Shown: positions 53,466-62,414, numbered from the stretch's first letter. The stretch is DNA of 64,000 nt from Doryteuthis pealeii (GCA_023376005.1 CM042147.1:119820668-119884667), one strand, 5' to 3'. Program-made: numbers and translations. The notes: generated by a model from the letters alone, not told the origin.

Positions 53466-53767
53466 ACTGATTCGCATCTGATGAGTCGGGAGAATTAGAC
53501 ACTTTGTCTAAGCTCCCCGAAATAGTCTATAATGCAAAATCTCTAAGTCTTTTGTTATTTATTTAAATATAAATTTGCTCTGTGACTCTAACAATAAGAG
53601 CACACATTGAGCTCTCAAACTGCGACAAGTTGTTTCAAAAAAACTCCTATGTCGTAAGGAAGATTTCTTCTCTGGACTTTTGGATTATATATATATATAT
53701 ATATTTAGAAATTTGAAAAACGAAGTGTTCCAAAAATAAGATGAATTTATTTATTTACGCTTAAACG

Positions 53768-53801
53768 TTTCGGTTTATTTAGACCTTCACCAGGATAGAT
53801 T
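53768..53801 (-). ncRNA. Hammerhead ribozyme, mutated core (left arm)
   Basis: The minus strand core reads CTGGTGA (53,793-53,787) instead of CTGANGA, then AGGT...ACC and GAAA (53,771-53,768). The invariant A is G, and the GTC triplet and stem I partner are lost (GCGTAAATAAA). Predicted inactive. Confidence 0.6.
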
Positions 53802-53998
53802 ATGGGGTGAAGAAATTGATGGATGTTTTGTAGATGACAGGAGTTAGAAAAATATTTATAAAAAGTTTGTAACTGTATTTGTTCAGCGTTATATTTTTTG
53901 AAAGACGAACAACGCTGAACAAATACAGTTACAAACTTTTTATAAATATTTTTCTAACTCCTGTCATCTACAAAAACATCCATCAATTTCTTCGCCAT

Positions 53999-54057
53999 AA
54001 TCTATCCTGATGAAGGTCTAAATAAACCGAAACGTTTAAGCGTCGATAAATAAGATT
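53999..54057 (+). ncRNA. Type I hammerhead ribozyme, apparently intact
   Basis: Stem I inner TATC (54,003-54,006) with GATA (54,045-54,048), and outer AATC with GATT (54,054-54,057) across an internal loop AATAA. Core CTGATGA (54,007-54,013); stem II GGT/ACC (54,015-54,028); GAAA (54,029-54,032). Stem III is CGT/GCG with a T-G pair and loop TTAA, and GTC cleavage falls after C54,044. All conserved core bases are present. It is expected to self-cleave if transcribed on the plus strand. Confidence 0.8.
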
Positions 54058-54221
54058 TTTTTTGATGTTTGTTTATTTTAGAAGCATTGGTGAATAAAGT
54101 ATATATTAATATTTATATTTTTGCTTGAAGGCAATTACAATGCGCATATCGCATAAAATTCGATAATTATCGAAGATAATAATGACAAGTGAATTTCGCA
54201 AAGAATTATTCGATGTGTAGA

Positions 54222-54267
54222 ACATCGTACAGACTGTTTCAACTTTATTAAGTCTCATCAGCGATGT
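54222..54267 (-). ncRNA. Type I hammerhead ribozyme, apparently intact
   Basis: Minus strand: stem I ACATCG (54,267-54,262) with CGATGT (54,227-54,222). Core CTGATGA (54,261-54,255); stem II GACTT-AATA-AAGTT; GAAA (54,240-54,237). Stem III is ACA-GTC-TGT and cleavage falls after A54,228 (a GTA-type NUH site). Every core position fits. Confidence 0.82.
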
Positions 54268-54298
54268 ATACTAACGATTTCCCTCCGACAGAAATCGA

Positions 54299-54346
54299 AA
54301 CATCGCTGATGAGACTTAATAAAATTGAAACAGTCCGTACGATGTT
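54299..54346 (+). ncRNA. Type I hammerhead ribozyme, one stem II mismatch
   Basis: Stem I AACATCG (54,299-54,305) with CGATGTT (54,340-54,346), seven perfect pairs. Core CTGATGA (54,306-54,312), GAAA (54,327-54,330), stem III ACA/CGT with one mismatch, cleavage after A54,339. Stem II has a C-A mismatch, so activity may be reduced. Confidence 0.74.
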
Positions 54347-54699
54347 CTACACACCGAATAATTCTTTGCGAAATTCACTTGTCATTATTATCTTCTATAA
54401 TTATCGAATTTTATGCGATATGCGCATTGTAATTGCCTTCAAGCATATATATATATATATATATATATCTTAAGGTAAGGTTATTCACTTTCTTGTTGAA
54501 AGGAAACATTTTACGGCCTCTCTTTGGCATATCGAAATTGCCATTATCAACACTCTTTCGCCTCGAGACTATTATTATGTAAAACCTATGTATTACTTAT
54601 ATCTGACGTTTACTTACATTAACTGAAATTGCGAAAACCGAATATAAATAAGCGCTGGAAGCACTGTATTATATTCAAAAGAAAATATATCAATATCTA

Positions 54700-54742
54700 T
54701 ATATATATAATATATATATATATTATATATATATATATATAA
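54700..54742. repeat. (TA)n microsatellite
   Basis: Interrupted TA runs. Confidence 0.93.
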
Positions 54743-54766
54743 ACTAAAATTGTCACTGTTCTATAT

Positions 54767-55172
54767 GTATTTACCAATCCCACAGAACGAGCAAGTGTGA
54801 AACAAGATCATTTTTTTAAAGCGTGGGTTTGAATTCAGAGATTTCCTCTCCTAGACTAGTTGCCAAACCAAGATTAAAGAACCCAGCGTGTCCTACATTT
54901 TACCGATAGCTGGAGGGAGAATAGTTAGATGCATACCTTTCCCAAGGGTAGGCCGTCCCGTCGTGGTGTAATGGTTAAAAAGCTAGTCTCGCAGATCTAT
55001 TTCTACTAAAAAAGCGATTTCGATCCCCATACTGGATACCCCATACTTGCGACCTTGTGTCACATCCTACCCGTTGTGTGGTGTAAAATGCAAACAGCTT
55101 CGTCCAGGATTTAAACCCGGATCACTGTGTCCATTTCGTATGACTATAACTATTACAAGCACCTCCTTGTAA
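54767..55172 (-). mobile_element. tRNA-derived SINE, family 1, split by an insertion
   Basis: The tail and body (54,767-54,950) and the head (55,085-55,172; GAGGTGCTTGTAATAG-type box A complement, GGGTTTAAATCCTGG box B) are separated by about 130 bases. The insert starts GTCGTGGTGTAATGGTTA and contains CGATTTCGATCCCCA. Confidence 0.72.
54952..55084 (+). mobile_element. Nested tRNA-like element inside the SINE
   Basis: Box A-like GTGGTGTAATGGTTAAAAAG and box B-like GATTTCGATCCCC lie 45-55 bases apart in the opposite orientation to the host SINE. The short length and tRNA-like head suggest a young SINE or tRNA-derived retropseudogene. Confidence 0.5.
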
Positions 55173-55184
55173 CATAAAATTCAT

Positions 55185-55270
55185 AGATAGTATCCTAACA
55201 GGTACAACTACTCCGGGTCAGAGTCGACCTGGATTAATGGTATGATTCTTTAGTAAAAGTGTAGTATCAG
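55185..55270 (+). repeat. CCCTAACAGG/GGGTCAGAGT family fragment
   Basis: TATCCTAACAGGTACAACTA and CTCCGGGTCAGAGTCGACC, diverged from 46,675-46,715. Confidence 0.5.
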
Positions 55271-55274
55271 GCAA

Positions 55275-55660
55275 CGTAAGAAAGAGCACGAGCAGCAACT
55301 AGACAGGAGAAAGAAATAAGAGGTTTGCAAGGACAAGTAAATGTCTTAACCATATAAATCCTCCTGTACCATGGTCGGTGGGAATAAAAAACAAATATTG
55401 TTGAATTTGAAAATACATTGAACTGTTTTGTATTATATTTTTTGTTCCTAATATTTTGGGTTTAAACAGAATCCTTTTCTCCTTTTGAAATATCACCCTA
55501 TCAACGGAGCTTAGAATACGCTGACTGTACCCCCTACAGAGGAGTAAGGCCTTTCCCCCAAAGGATGTGTCCTGGGTGTGATACTAAACTGCATCTGGCG
55601 GTAAGGCCTAAGTTCTAAAAATCTGGGTGCCGAATACTTCTTTATGGCTATTACTGTGTG
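55275..55660. other. No recognised feature
   Basis: Unique-looking sequence. 55,510-55,620 contains GTCCTGGGTGTGATACTAAA and CTGCATCTGGCGGTAAGG, distantly like the 61,470-61,500 repeat. Confidence 0.35.
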
Positions 55661-55667
55661 GTGTTAC

Positions 55668-55990
55668 ATAATTTATGTGGTAGCATAAATTGTTGACAGA
55701 CCCTGTAGCTGTATAAAGGGCCATTGGCTTTCAAATCAGAGAGTGGAAAAATACCAGTAACGGTTATAGCTCTCTGACTCCTAGAGAACACGTCACGAGA
55801 AACACATGACTAGAGTTAGATTTAGTTTCAACCTGAAATGGAAGCAGAGCAGACGTGCAACAGAGAGGTTGACTCATCCGCGCGGCGAATAAGAATGGGT
55901 TAAATAAATCTGGATCAAGGAAAAAAGTCTTGTGGTTTAATTAATTGCATGGCTAAAAAGTTAGCCCTTAGAAGAAACCCTTCGTAAGGA
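55668..55990 (+). mobile_element. Possible solo LTR, second copy
   Basis: Ordered matches to the minus strand of 20,165-20,455: GACAGACCCTGTAGCTG, CAGAGAGTGGAAAAATACCA, ACATGACTAGAGTTAGATTT, TCATCCGCGCGG, AGTCTTGTGGTTTAATTAAT and GTTAGCCCTTAG. A TATA-like box and the polyadenylation signal are less clear here. Confidence 0.42.
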
Positions 55991-56079
55991 AACAGCTAGA
56001 CGAAAAGATGGTGGCCAAAGTAGAAGAGGAAACATGGTGACGAGATGTAGTAGGGAAGAAATGAAGTAACAAGTAAATC

Positions 56080-56235
56080 TCTCTCTCTCGCGCTCTCTCT
56101 CTCTCTCTCTCTTTCTCTCTCTATCTCCCCATCTTATTCCTGTCTCCTCCTCTCTCTCTCTCTCTTCTTTCTTTTCATTTACTTCTTCCTGTACCATATT
56201 AACTCCCCTTCCTTTTCCTATTCCTCAGACCACCA

Positions 56236-56297
<62 letters not shown>
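56080..56297. repeat. (CT)n tracts
   Basis: CT runs 56,078-56,125, 56,148-56,165 and 56,238-56,296 with pyrimidine-rich linkers. Confidence 0.93.
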
Positions 56298-56301
<4 letters not shown>

Positions 56302-56429
56302 GAGTCTCCTCTCTCGATTAGATACCCGACGATGTCAATGTGGGTATACAACATGTGGTAGTGCCCGTTAGGTACCCATTTATGGGTTAAATGCTTAACA
56401 AAAAATATTTATGGTCAAATGCTTAACAA

Positions 56430-56600
56430 ATATGCTTAACAAATATTCGCATTAACTAGGAATACTTGAAACCATACAACTGTGCGCAAATTATTTGTAT
56501 TTGATAGGAATACTTGAAACCATTCAACTGTATGCGAATTATTTTTATTAGATAGGAATCCTTGAAGCAATATAACCGTATGCAAAAAGACCCCCCCCCC
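56430..56600. repeat. Tandem repeat of about 55 bp, three copies
   Basis: TTAGATAGGAATACTTGAAA, CCATACAACTGT and GCAAATTATTT recur at 56,450, 56,505 and 56,555. The same unit is scattered at 27,600 and 30,060-30,560. Confidence 0.8.
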
Positions 56601-56639
56601 AAAAAAAAGACTCTTAAGAAACAACTACACTAAAAATGT

Positions 56640-57380
56640 AAATATAAACGTACAATAAATACAATTCCCTAACCTCTAGGCATGAAATAACCTTAGATGG
56701 ATTGACATGCCATTTAAAATCAATCAATCAATTCTTTCTAAATAGAACAATTAATACAATCATGGGCCGCTGTTACACAGGAAACGCAATAAACGTACAA
56801 TGAATGCGATTCCCTAACCTGTAGGTATAGAATAACCTTAGACGGACTGACATATTGTTAAAATCAATCAATCAATTAATGAATCCTTCCTAAATAGAAG
56901 CATCAATACCATCATGGAACGTTGCTACAAAGGTAACCCAATAAACGGGCAATGAACGTGATTCCCTAACCTCTAGGCATGAAATAACCCCAGATGGCTT
57001 GACATGTAATTAAAATCAATTAATCAATCCTTTCTAAAATAGAAGCATCAATGCCATCATGCACCGTTGTTATAAGGGTAACCCGATGAATGTACAATGA
57101 ACATGATTCCTTAACCTCTAGGCATAAAATAACCTTTGACGAATTAACATGCCTTTAAAATCAATCAATCAATGCTTTCTAAATAGAAGCATCAATTCTA
57201 TCATGGACTGTTGTTACAAAAGTAACCCAAATGAACGTGCAATGAACGGGATTCCCTAACCTCTTGGCATAAAATAACCCCAGATGGATTGACATGCCTT
57301 TAAAATCAATCATTCAATCTTTTCTAAATAGAAGCATCAATACCATTATGGACATATGTTACAATTGGAACCCAAAGTGT
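56640..57380. repeat. Tandem array, five copies of a unit of about 148 bp
   Basis: Each unit has GATTCCCTAACCTCTAGGCA, GAAATAACCTTAGATGGATT, GACATGCC, (AATC)n, TTTCTAAATAGAAGCATCAA and ATCATGGACNGTTGTTACA. Units start near 56,660, 56,800, 56,955, 57,105 and 57,250. Units are 10-20% diverged by eye, so the array is old. Its core includes the GGCATTAAATGACC-family motif. Confidence 0.88.
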
Positions 57381-57389
57381 TAACGGGTC

Positions 57390-57910
57390 GTCTAGTGCTA
57401 TGTTAAAAATATGAGAGAATTATATTTTACAGACACCCATCATTGATTGGTTGTTTTTTTGTTTTTGTTTTTTGTTTTTATTTTTAAATTGATGTTTCTT
57501 TTTCTGTTCGTCACCCGTTTTGTCAGCAGAAAGTTTGCCAATATTTCTAAACCAGTTTAATTGGCATGGTGTTTAAAATTATTTCATGACTGAAGATATT
57601 TATATAAGTATCCATAGCAACACTAAATGTATCAATGAACCGAAAAAATATTTCATGAAAGGCATTAAGCTATAAAAAAAAAAAAAGGAAAAGAAAGAAA
57701 GAAAGAAAGAAAAATGTATTTGAATTTTAAAATGTAAATAAGTTGATTACCTATGATGCACCTCACTCACCGTTTTTTGCCTGTCTGCCTTATTATTCAC
57801 GAATTATCTCCCTTTCTATCAATCTGTTTCTCTTCATTGTTGTCTCATTTTAACCCCTCTTTCTTTATACGACCTTTCGCTTTTATCACCCACTCTCTAC
57901 CCCATCTCTG

Positions 57911-57958
<48 letters not shown>

Positions 57959-58100
57959 TTGCCTCATTTTCACTGTGTATGCGCTACGTCTTTCCTTTCT
58001 TCTCTATCTCTCGAATTCGTACTCGATGCATCTCTTTTAAACAAATGTTTTCCCCCTGTTTTTCGGTTTATTTTTTCATTTGATATCCTCTCTGTGCATC
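57390..58100. other. No recognised gene; (CT)n at 57,915-57,948
   Basis: T-rich and A-rich runs (57,470; 57,675-57,715 with (AAAG)n) and a (CT)n tract. The plus-strand frame at 57,753-58,040 is pyrimidine-biased and has no motif. Confidence 0.45.
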
Positions 58101-58103
58101 TTA

Positions 58104-58332
58104 TTGGATCATATGACCTTTAGGCACCCCTTTTTGATTTCGATTAAGAAAGGACCTGTTTTTCATTTACACCGTCAATATTCGGTTGTTTTAACAGACG
58201 ATTTTTAGATTAAAAAAAAATTATAACCCTAACCCTAACCCCTAACAAACAACCGGGAATTGACGGTGTAAATAAAAAACATGTCCTTTCTTAATCGAGA
58301 TCAAATAGGGGTGCCTAAAGGTAATATGGTCC
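58104..58332. mobile_element. Inverted-repeat element carrying telomere-like repeats, copy 2
   Basis: Terminal inverted repeats of about 90 bp: TTGGATCATATGACCTTTAG, TTTACACCGTCAATATTCGG and their complements. The centre at 58,223-58,247 is TAACCCTAACCCTAACCCC. It is cleaner and more symmetrical than the copy at 45,066. Confidence 0.8.
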
Positions 58333-58429
58333 ATATTATTTTCTTTTTTAGTTTTCTTCTCGTATTCAACCATCTTTTATTTTTCCAACAAGACGTCTAC
58401 CATAGTGTTAGTGTTACTTGTTAGTGTTA

Positions 58430-58582
58430 ATTGGAGGTGAATGTTTTGGTGCTTACCGTCGTAGGAAAGAGAGGAGTTCGAATCTTGGGCTTGGCCTTTT
58501 GCATTTCCATAGCGCTAATACTCTTGGAAAGGTACGAATCCAACTATTCACCCTCCAGATTTGGTAGATGGTAGAGCAGATT
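58430..58582 (+). mobile_element. tRNA-derived SINE, family 1, fragment
   Basis: GAGGAGTTCGAATCTTGGGC (a good box B), TTGCATTTCCATAGCGCTAA, TACGAATCCAACTATTCACC. The tail is missing. Confidence 0.65.
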
Positions 58583-58594
58583 CCGTCCATAAGC

Positions 58595-58680
58595 ATCATA
58601 GATCGCCACCTACGGTCAACAGGTGGTCCTACTTTACTCCTATGTAGAGTTGCAGTCGGTGTATTCTTTCAGCTCCAGGC
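58595..58680. repeat. Piece of the family next to the fold-back turn
   Basis: CAACAGGTGGTCCTACTTTA and GCAGTCGGTGTATTCTTTC resemble AACAGGTGGCCCCATTGGTG and GCAGTCGGTCTATCC at 7,805-7,835. Confidence 0.45.
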
Positions 58681-58699
58681 GACAGGACGAAACTCGCTT

Positions 58700-59100
58700 G
58701 GAAATAAGCAGGTCTGAATGGAAATGTCCGAATATAGGATCGCCCAGGAAAAGTGCTTTATATCCCAGAGGAAATAAAAATCAAGTAAATAAATGTATAT
58801 TTTTTTTGGTTGTTGTTGTAAAAATGGAAGGCTCCGATGTTGGACGAAAGCCAGTTGCTTTCGTTGTTAGAGAAATTCCCATCGCTTGACAATCGGCTTC
58901 GACTCCATCGCAATATGTCAGGCATTAAAATAATCTTCAATACATCGTCGCAACATTTCTTACCTGTCTATGTCGCCATAACAGCCAACACAGAAAGACG
59001 CGCCAATACCGGAGAGAACGAGACAGACTGGAGAAGTTTTTTTTTTAAGCATCTGTTCCTCTTTCTTCTCTATATAAGACTGGCATCGAGTTTTGAGTTT
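58700..59100. other. No recognised feature
   Basis: Overlapping short frames on both strands at 58,620-59,115 show no motif I recognise. Confidence 0.4.
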
Positions 59101-59104
59101 GAGT

Positions 59105-59160
59105 TTTTTGTTTAACTGCATATCAACCTCTATGGGTCATTTAATGCCAAAAAGGTTATT
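59105..59160 (+). repeat. GGCATTAAATGACC family fragment
   Basis: TGCATATCAACCTCTATGGG and TCATTTAATGCCAAAAAGG. Confidence 0.55.
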
Positions 59161-59184
59161 TTGGATTTCAGTCTTTAAAGTAGT

Positions 59185-59420
59185 GGTTCTATGGAGATAT
59201 TCGGTTATGTTCTGTTATATCTTGTTGAAAAGGTTGCTTTTTTTTTAGAAAATTTAAAATGTTTTCAAGGTTTGTATTCTTAAACATGTACCTCAGGTTT
59301 CTTGCTTGATAGTAATTAGTGCGAATATGTTTACGGTTGTTACAATTTAGAAGGATATGTTTGGTTGTAAGTTGTACTTTGTATGTTGGGCACACTGGGG
59401 CATCCTCCTGGCATCCAGTT
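59185..59420 (-). pseudogene. RNase H-bearing LINE C-terminal fragment
   Basis: The minus strand reads CPTYKVQLTTKHILLNCNNR, KHIRTNYYQARNLRYMFKNT and NLENILNFLKK. This is the post-RNase H zinc-finger-like tail (KHILLNC; the family usually has P.C..C...LT..HILL.C). One of the paired cysteines is Tyr. Same LINE type as 3,795-4,300 but an independent copy. Confidence 0.7.
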
Positions 59421-59476
59421 CACAAGATAGACGCCAAAAGGAAAAGAACATAAGCTTCTCCACAACTTTGAAAGAG

Positions 59477-59479
<3 letters not shown>

Positions 59480-59527
<48 letters not shown>

Positions 59528-59600
59528 CTCTCTCTCTCCTTCTCTCCTCTCTCTCTCTCTCTCTCTCTCCTTCCCCTCTCCCTCTCCTCTCTCTCTCTTC
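59480..59600. repeat. (CT)n tracts
   Basis: CT runs with CCTT/CTCC interruptions. Confidence 0.93.
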
Positions 59601-59604
59601 TTTT

Positions 59605-59700
59605 TCTATACCTATATATGTTAATATTGTATTTAGTGATAATACCTTTAGGAAAGGTATGCCTCCAACTTCCTCCAGCTATCTGTAAATAGTATTTACG
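59605..59700 (+). mobile_element. SINE family 1 fragment
   Basis: TATACCTATATATGTTAATA, GATAATACCTTTAGGAAAGG and CTTCCTCCAGCTATCTG match 50,820-51,210. Confidence 0.55.
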
Positions 59701-59782
59701 AATTCTCTCTATCACACTGTTTCTCTTCATTGTCGTCTCATTTTAATCCCTCTTCACTCTTTTATCACCCTCTCTCTCCCCC

Positions 59783-59784
<2 letters not shown>

Positions 59785-59838
<54 letters not shown>
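59785..59838. repeat. (CT)n microsatellite
   Basis: CT run of about 26 units. Confidence 0.95.
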
Positions 59839-59841
<3 letters not shown>

Positions 59842-60009
59842 CCAACTGTGCAGATGACCACTACTTCCGAGAGGCCGAAATAGAGAATGACTTATAACAA
59901 TCTATTGGCTACCAAATACATTTCTCGGTTATTTCCTATAATTCTAAAATGATCAAAGGGGAACCACTCTTGACTGATAAATTATTTATTTATTTATTGA
60001 TCTACTAGA

Positions 60010-60100
60010 AAAAAAAAATCATCATCAGAGCATAATGATAATCATTATGCTCTGATGGTGATTTTTTATAAATCGAAATATTGTCAATATTAGCAATGAA
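60010..60100 (+). ncRNA. Hammerhead-like motif in a small palindrome
   Basis: GAGCATAATGATAATCATTATGCTC is self-complementary. To its right CTCTGATGGTGATTTTTTAT, AAATC-GAAA and TATTGTC give stem II GATTT/AAATC, GAAA and a GTC triplet, but the core is CTGATGG. To its left the minus strand has an intact CTGATGA without GAAA. Confidence 0.4.
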
Positions 60101-60193
60101 AACGATATAAAATATATTCATTTTAACAACATTGTGTATCTTCATACCCTTTTATCTATACATATACCGTCGGATTCATTTCCTTACTCTTAA

Positions 60194-60197
<4 letters not shown>

Positions 60198-60236
<39 letters not shown>
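60198..60236. repeat. (TA)n microsatellite
   Basis: TA run of about 19 units. Confidence 0.96.
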
Positions 60237-60238
<2 letters not shown>

Positions 60239-60328
60239 AAAAAACAAAGGATGTTTACAAATGCATGGGCTCATCAGGAGAGAATGTACAGAGCCCATGC
60301 ATTTGTAAACATCCTTTGTTTTTTCAAT
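60237..60328. repeat. Short palindrome between microsatellites
   Basis: The arms TTGAAAAAACAAAGGATGTT... and their complement (60,237-60,272 and 60,291-60,328) enclose an 18-base loop. The minus strand of the left arm and loop reads CTCTCCTGATGAGCCCATGC, a 5' hammerhead half without GAAA, like the one at 16,311. Confidence 0.65.
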
Positions 60329-60366
60329 ATATCATATTTACACTGTCGGATTAAGTTCCAATTTTA

Positions 60367-60367
<1 letters not shown>

Positions 60368-60452
<85 letters not shown>
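60368..60452. repeat. (CA)n-(TA)n microsatellite
   Basis: CA 60,370-60,403, TA 60,414-60,450. Confidence 0.95.
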
Positions 60453-60454
<2 letters not shown>

Positions 60455-60469
60455 CATTAACCACTTTAT

Positions 60470-61230
60470 AAATGTTTCTTCTTTTTCTTCTTCTTGCGCT
60501 ATCTTTCTATTCTTTCTTTTTTAACATCTTTCTTTATACAATTCTCTCTCTCCCTCTCCCTCTATTTCTATCTCTCCATTTCGCCCTCTTTCTCTCTCCG
60601 TCTCTCTCCGTCTGTCTGTCTGTCCCTGTCTGTATCTGTCTCTGTCTGTCTATCTGTCCTCTCTCTCTCAACTATTTTCTTTTTTAAAATACTTTCTTTT
60701 CTCACTTTGTAACTCGTATAAAAACAAAACAAAAAACAAAAACAAGAAAAAACAATCCAGCCTCTGAAAAATATTTCTGTATTTTCCTTTACTTTTATCT
60801 CTTTTCTTCCCACAATGCAATGTTTTCTTCCTGATTCGTAACCTGAGGATATGCTCATTTGCAAAAAACGCGTTGATTTTTCTTTTTAGTTATGAATGTT
60901 ATTGATTTAATGAAATGTGCAAGGAGAAAATGAAAATTAGATTAGAAAAACAGTATTTAATTTTATACAGGTCGATTCGGACCAATTTCCTTGTTTTTTT
61001 TTACCACGTTTCGGCTGCTATACCCTCCAGCATTTCTCGAGTGTGTTCGAATTTTAGAATGTCGGAAATAGCTTTGGAGGACACGTTCCCCATCTTACAA
61101 ATATCACATCAGGTACCTCTACTCATATGCTGGATCTCACGCCACCTTGGAGCGAAGAGAAATGAAAGAGCTGCCTCAGCAACCAAATCGACTTTAGATT
61201 TGGCCCACGACAAATTATACACTTAAAGAA
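60470..61230. other. No recognised gene; pyrimidine-rich part 60,540-60,670
   Basis: CTCTCT/CTGTCT interspersed repeats. A plus-strand frame at 60,915-61,226 has no motif I recognise and is too weak to call. Confidence 0.4.
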
Positions 61231-61234
61231 GACT

Positions 61235-61430
61235 GTTGTCCGTGGGTGGCGACCCGTGATGCTTAAGGATAAAACCCAGGTGGCTAAGCAGTCCATGACT
61301 TGCAATATTCCACTTCAGGCTTTTCTTGGGCTAGACGGGCGGTCGGAGAGGCTCTCTCCGATCAATCGGCTGGCCACCTATTTGATTGCTCCAACCCTAT
61401 TGCCCTTATGGCAACCGCCAATCCTTCTTA
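61235..61430 (+). repeat. Dispersed family (fold-back turn family)
   Basis: GTGGGTGGCGACCCGTGATG, TGGCTAAGCAGTCCATGACT and GGGCTAGACGGGCGGTCGG, homologous to 38,790-38,960. It is higher in GC than its surroundings. Confidence 0.6.
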
Positions 61431-61432
61431 TC

Positions 61433-61745
61433 ATATGGGTGCTAGAAGACGGTGGCTGAGGGTCTATATGTCCTGGGAATGACGTTAAACTCTATCTGAT
61501 GGTGAGGTTCCAGTTCTGTAGGTTTGGGGAATGTGGAGCACCCCTTCATCACCATTGCTCCCTGGTCCACTCTGACCCGGAGTGGTAGTACCTGTTAGGG
61601 TCCCATCTATGGGTTGAATAGAAAAATATGAGTTTATAAACAAAATTGTATTATGCATTAAGAATGAATTTATTTCACAACTTTGTCGGCATTAAATAAC
61701 CCACCGAGGTTGATATGCCGTAAAACAAAACAAACCAAACCAAAC
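61433..61745 (-). repeat. Dispersed family, long inverse copy
   Basis: Inverse of 46,555-46,905: GGTGAGGTTCCAGTTCTG, CACTCTGACCCGGAGTGG, GTTAGGGTCCCATCTATGGG and TCGGCATTAAATAACCC with an (AAAC)n-like tail. Confidence 0.62.
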
Positions 61746-61915
61746 CTAGACTGGTTGCCATATCATGGTTAAATAGACCAGACTGCCCTGATATTTACCC
61801 ATATCTGGAGGGAGAATAGTTAGATTCATACCTTACCCATAGGTATTAGCGCTATGCGAAATGCTATCTGCATCGCCAGGATTTGAACTCGAGTCGCCGT
61901 GTCCATTTTCCTAAA
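61746..61915 (-). mobile_element. SINE family 1, fragment
   Basis: CTAGACTGGTTGCCATATCA, GGGAGAATAGTTAGATTCAT, TAGGTATTAGCGCTATGCG and GGATTTGAACTCGAGTCG are the complement of the body and box B. Confidence 0.7.
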
Positions 61916-62034
61916 TTTATATAGATAATATTTATAAATAGCATTTCATTTGAGAAGTGATGTTTTTGAGAAGTGATGTTTTTGAGAAGTGAACATAAAT
62001 TGAGAAGTGTACTTAATTAGAGAAGAGTAGCGTC

Positions 62035-62262
62035 TGCATAGGTACTATAAGGTTCCCGGTTCGATCCCGACCTTCACCAACTCGGCGTGTGAGTAGCACA
62101 GAGATCTGTGCGGTAAAGTGAGGAGATGATGGTAGGTATGGCACTCTACCTCAGATGCTAGAAACACAATCTCCTTTGCCTAGCGCTAGTGAAAAGGAGA
62201 TAGACCCCCTCGCTGTCTAGCTGATACCGACTTTAGGCCGACCCGATGACTTTACTCATACA
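62035..62262 (+). mobile_element. tRNA-derived SINE, family 2
   Basis: Box B GGTTCCCGGTTCGATCCC is almost a canonical tRNA T-loop, followed by AACTCGGCGTGTGAGTAGCA, CTAGCGCTAGTGAAAAGG and GATACCGACTTTAGGCC. The box A side is truncated. Confidence 0.78.
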
Positions 62263-62414
62263 AAACGGCAACGGCGCTGAAATAACATCCACAATAAACT
62301 CTTCCTAATCAATCCACTTACGGATCAGTAGCAGTAGTTTCCTGGCTGAACTATTGATCCTGGCCCAATGACCTATGAGGATCCTTCTTCATCAATTGAA
62401 GCGCACCGTTAACT

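Larger units (their letters stand above)
53748..54057. mobile_element. Palindromic hammerhead element (family A)
   Basis: The arms 53,748-53,890 and 53,911-54,053 are reverse complements around a 20-base loop. The right arm carries an intact-looking ribozyme on the plus strand and the left arm a mutated one on the minus strand, so the two diverge outward from a shared centre. TA runs lie outside on the left. Confidence 0.75.
54122..54446. mobile_element. Palindromic hammerhead element (family B) with two ribozymes
   Basis: The arms 54,122-54,268 and 54,299-54,446 are reverse complements with GAAGGCAATTACAATGCGCA at the left end and its complement at the right. The central loop of about 30 bases is CTAACGATTTCCCTCCGACA plus GAAATCGA. 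Each arm contains a hammerhead motif read outward. Half copies occur at 23,375 and 49,240. The right end passes into (TA)n. Confidence 0.8.

Noticed and set aside
61123..61482. Short frames on both strands as host genes
   Set aside because: They overlap the dispersed families at 61,235-61,745 and show no independent coding signal.
62070..62090. Functional tRNA gene from the near-perfect T-loop GGTTCGATCCC
   Set aside because: The 5' half is missing and the downstream sequence is the family 2 SINE body.
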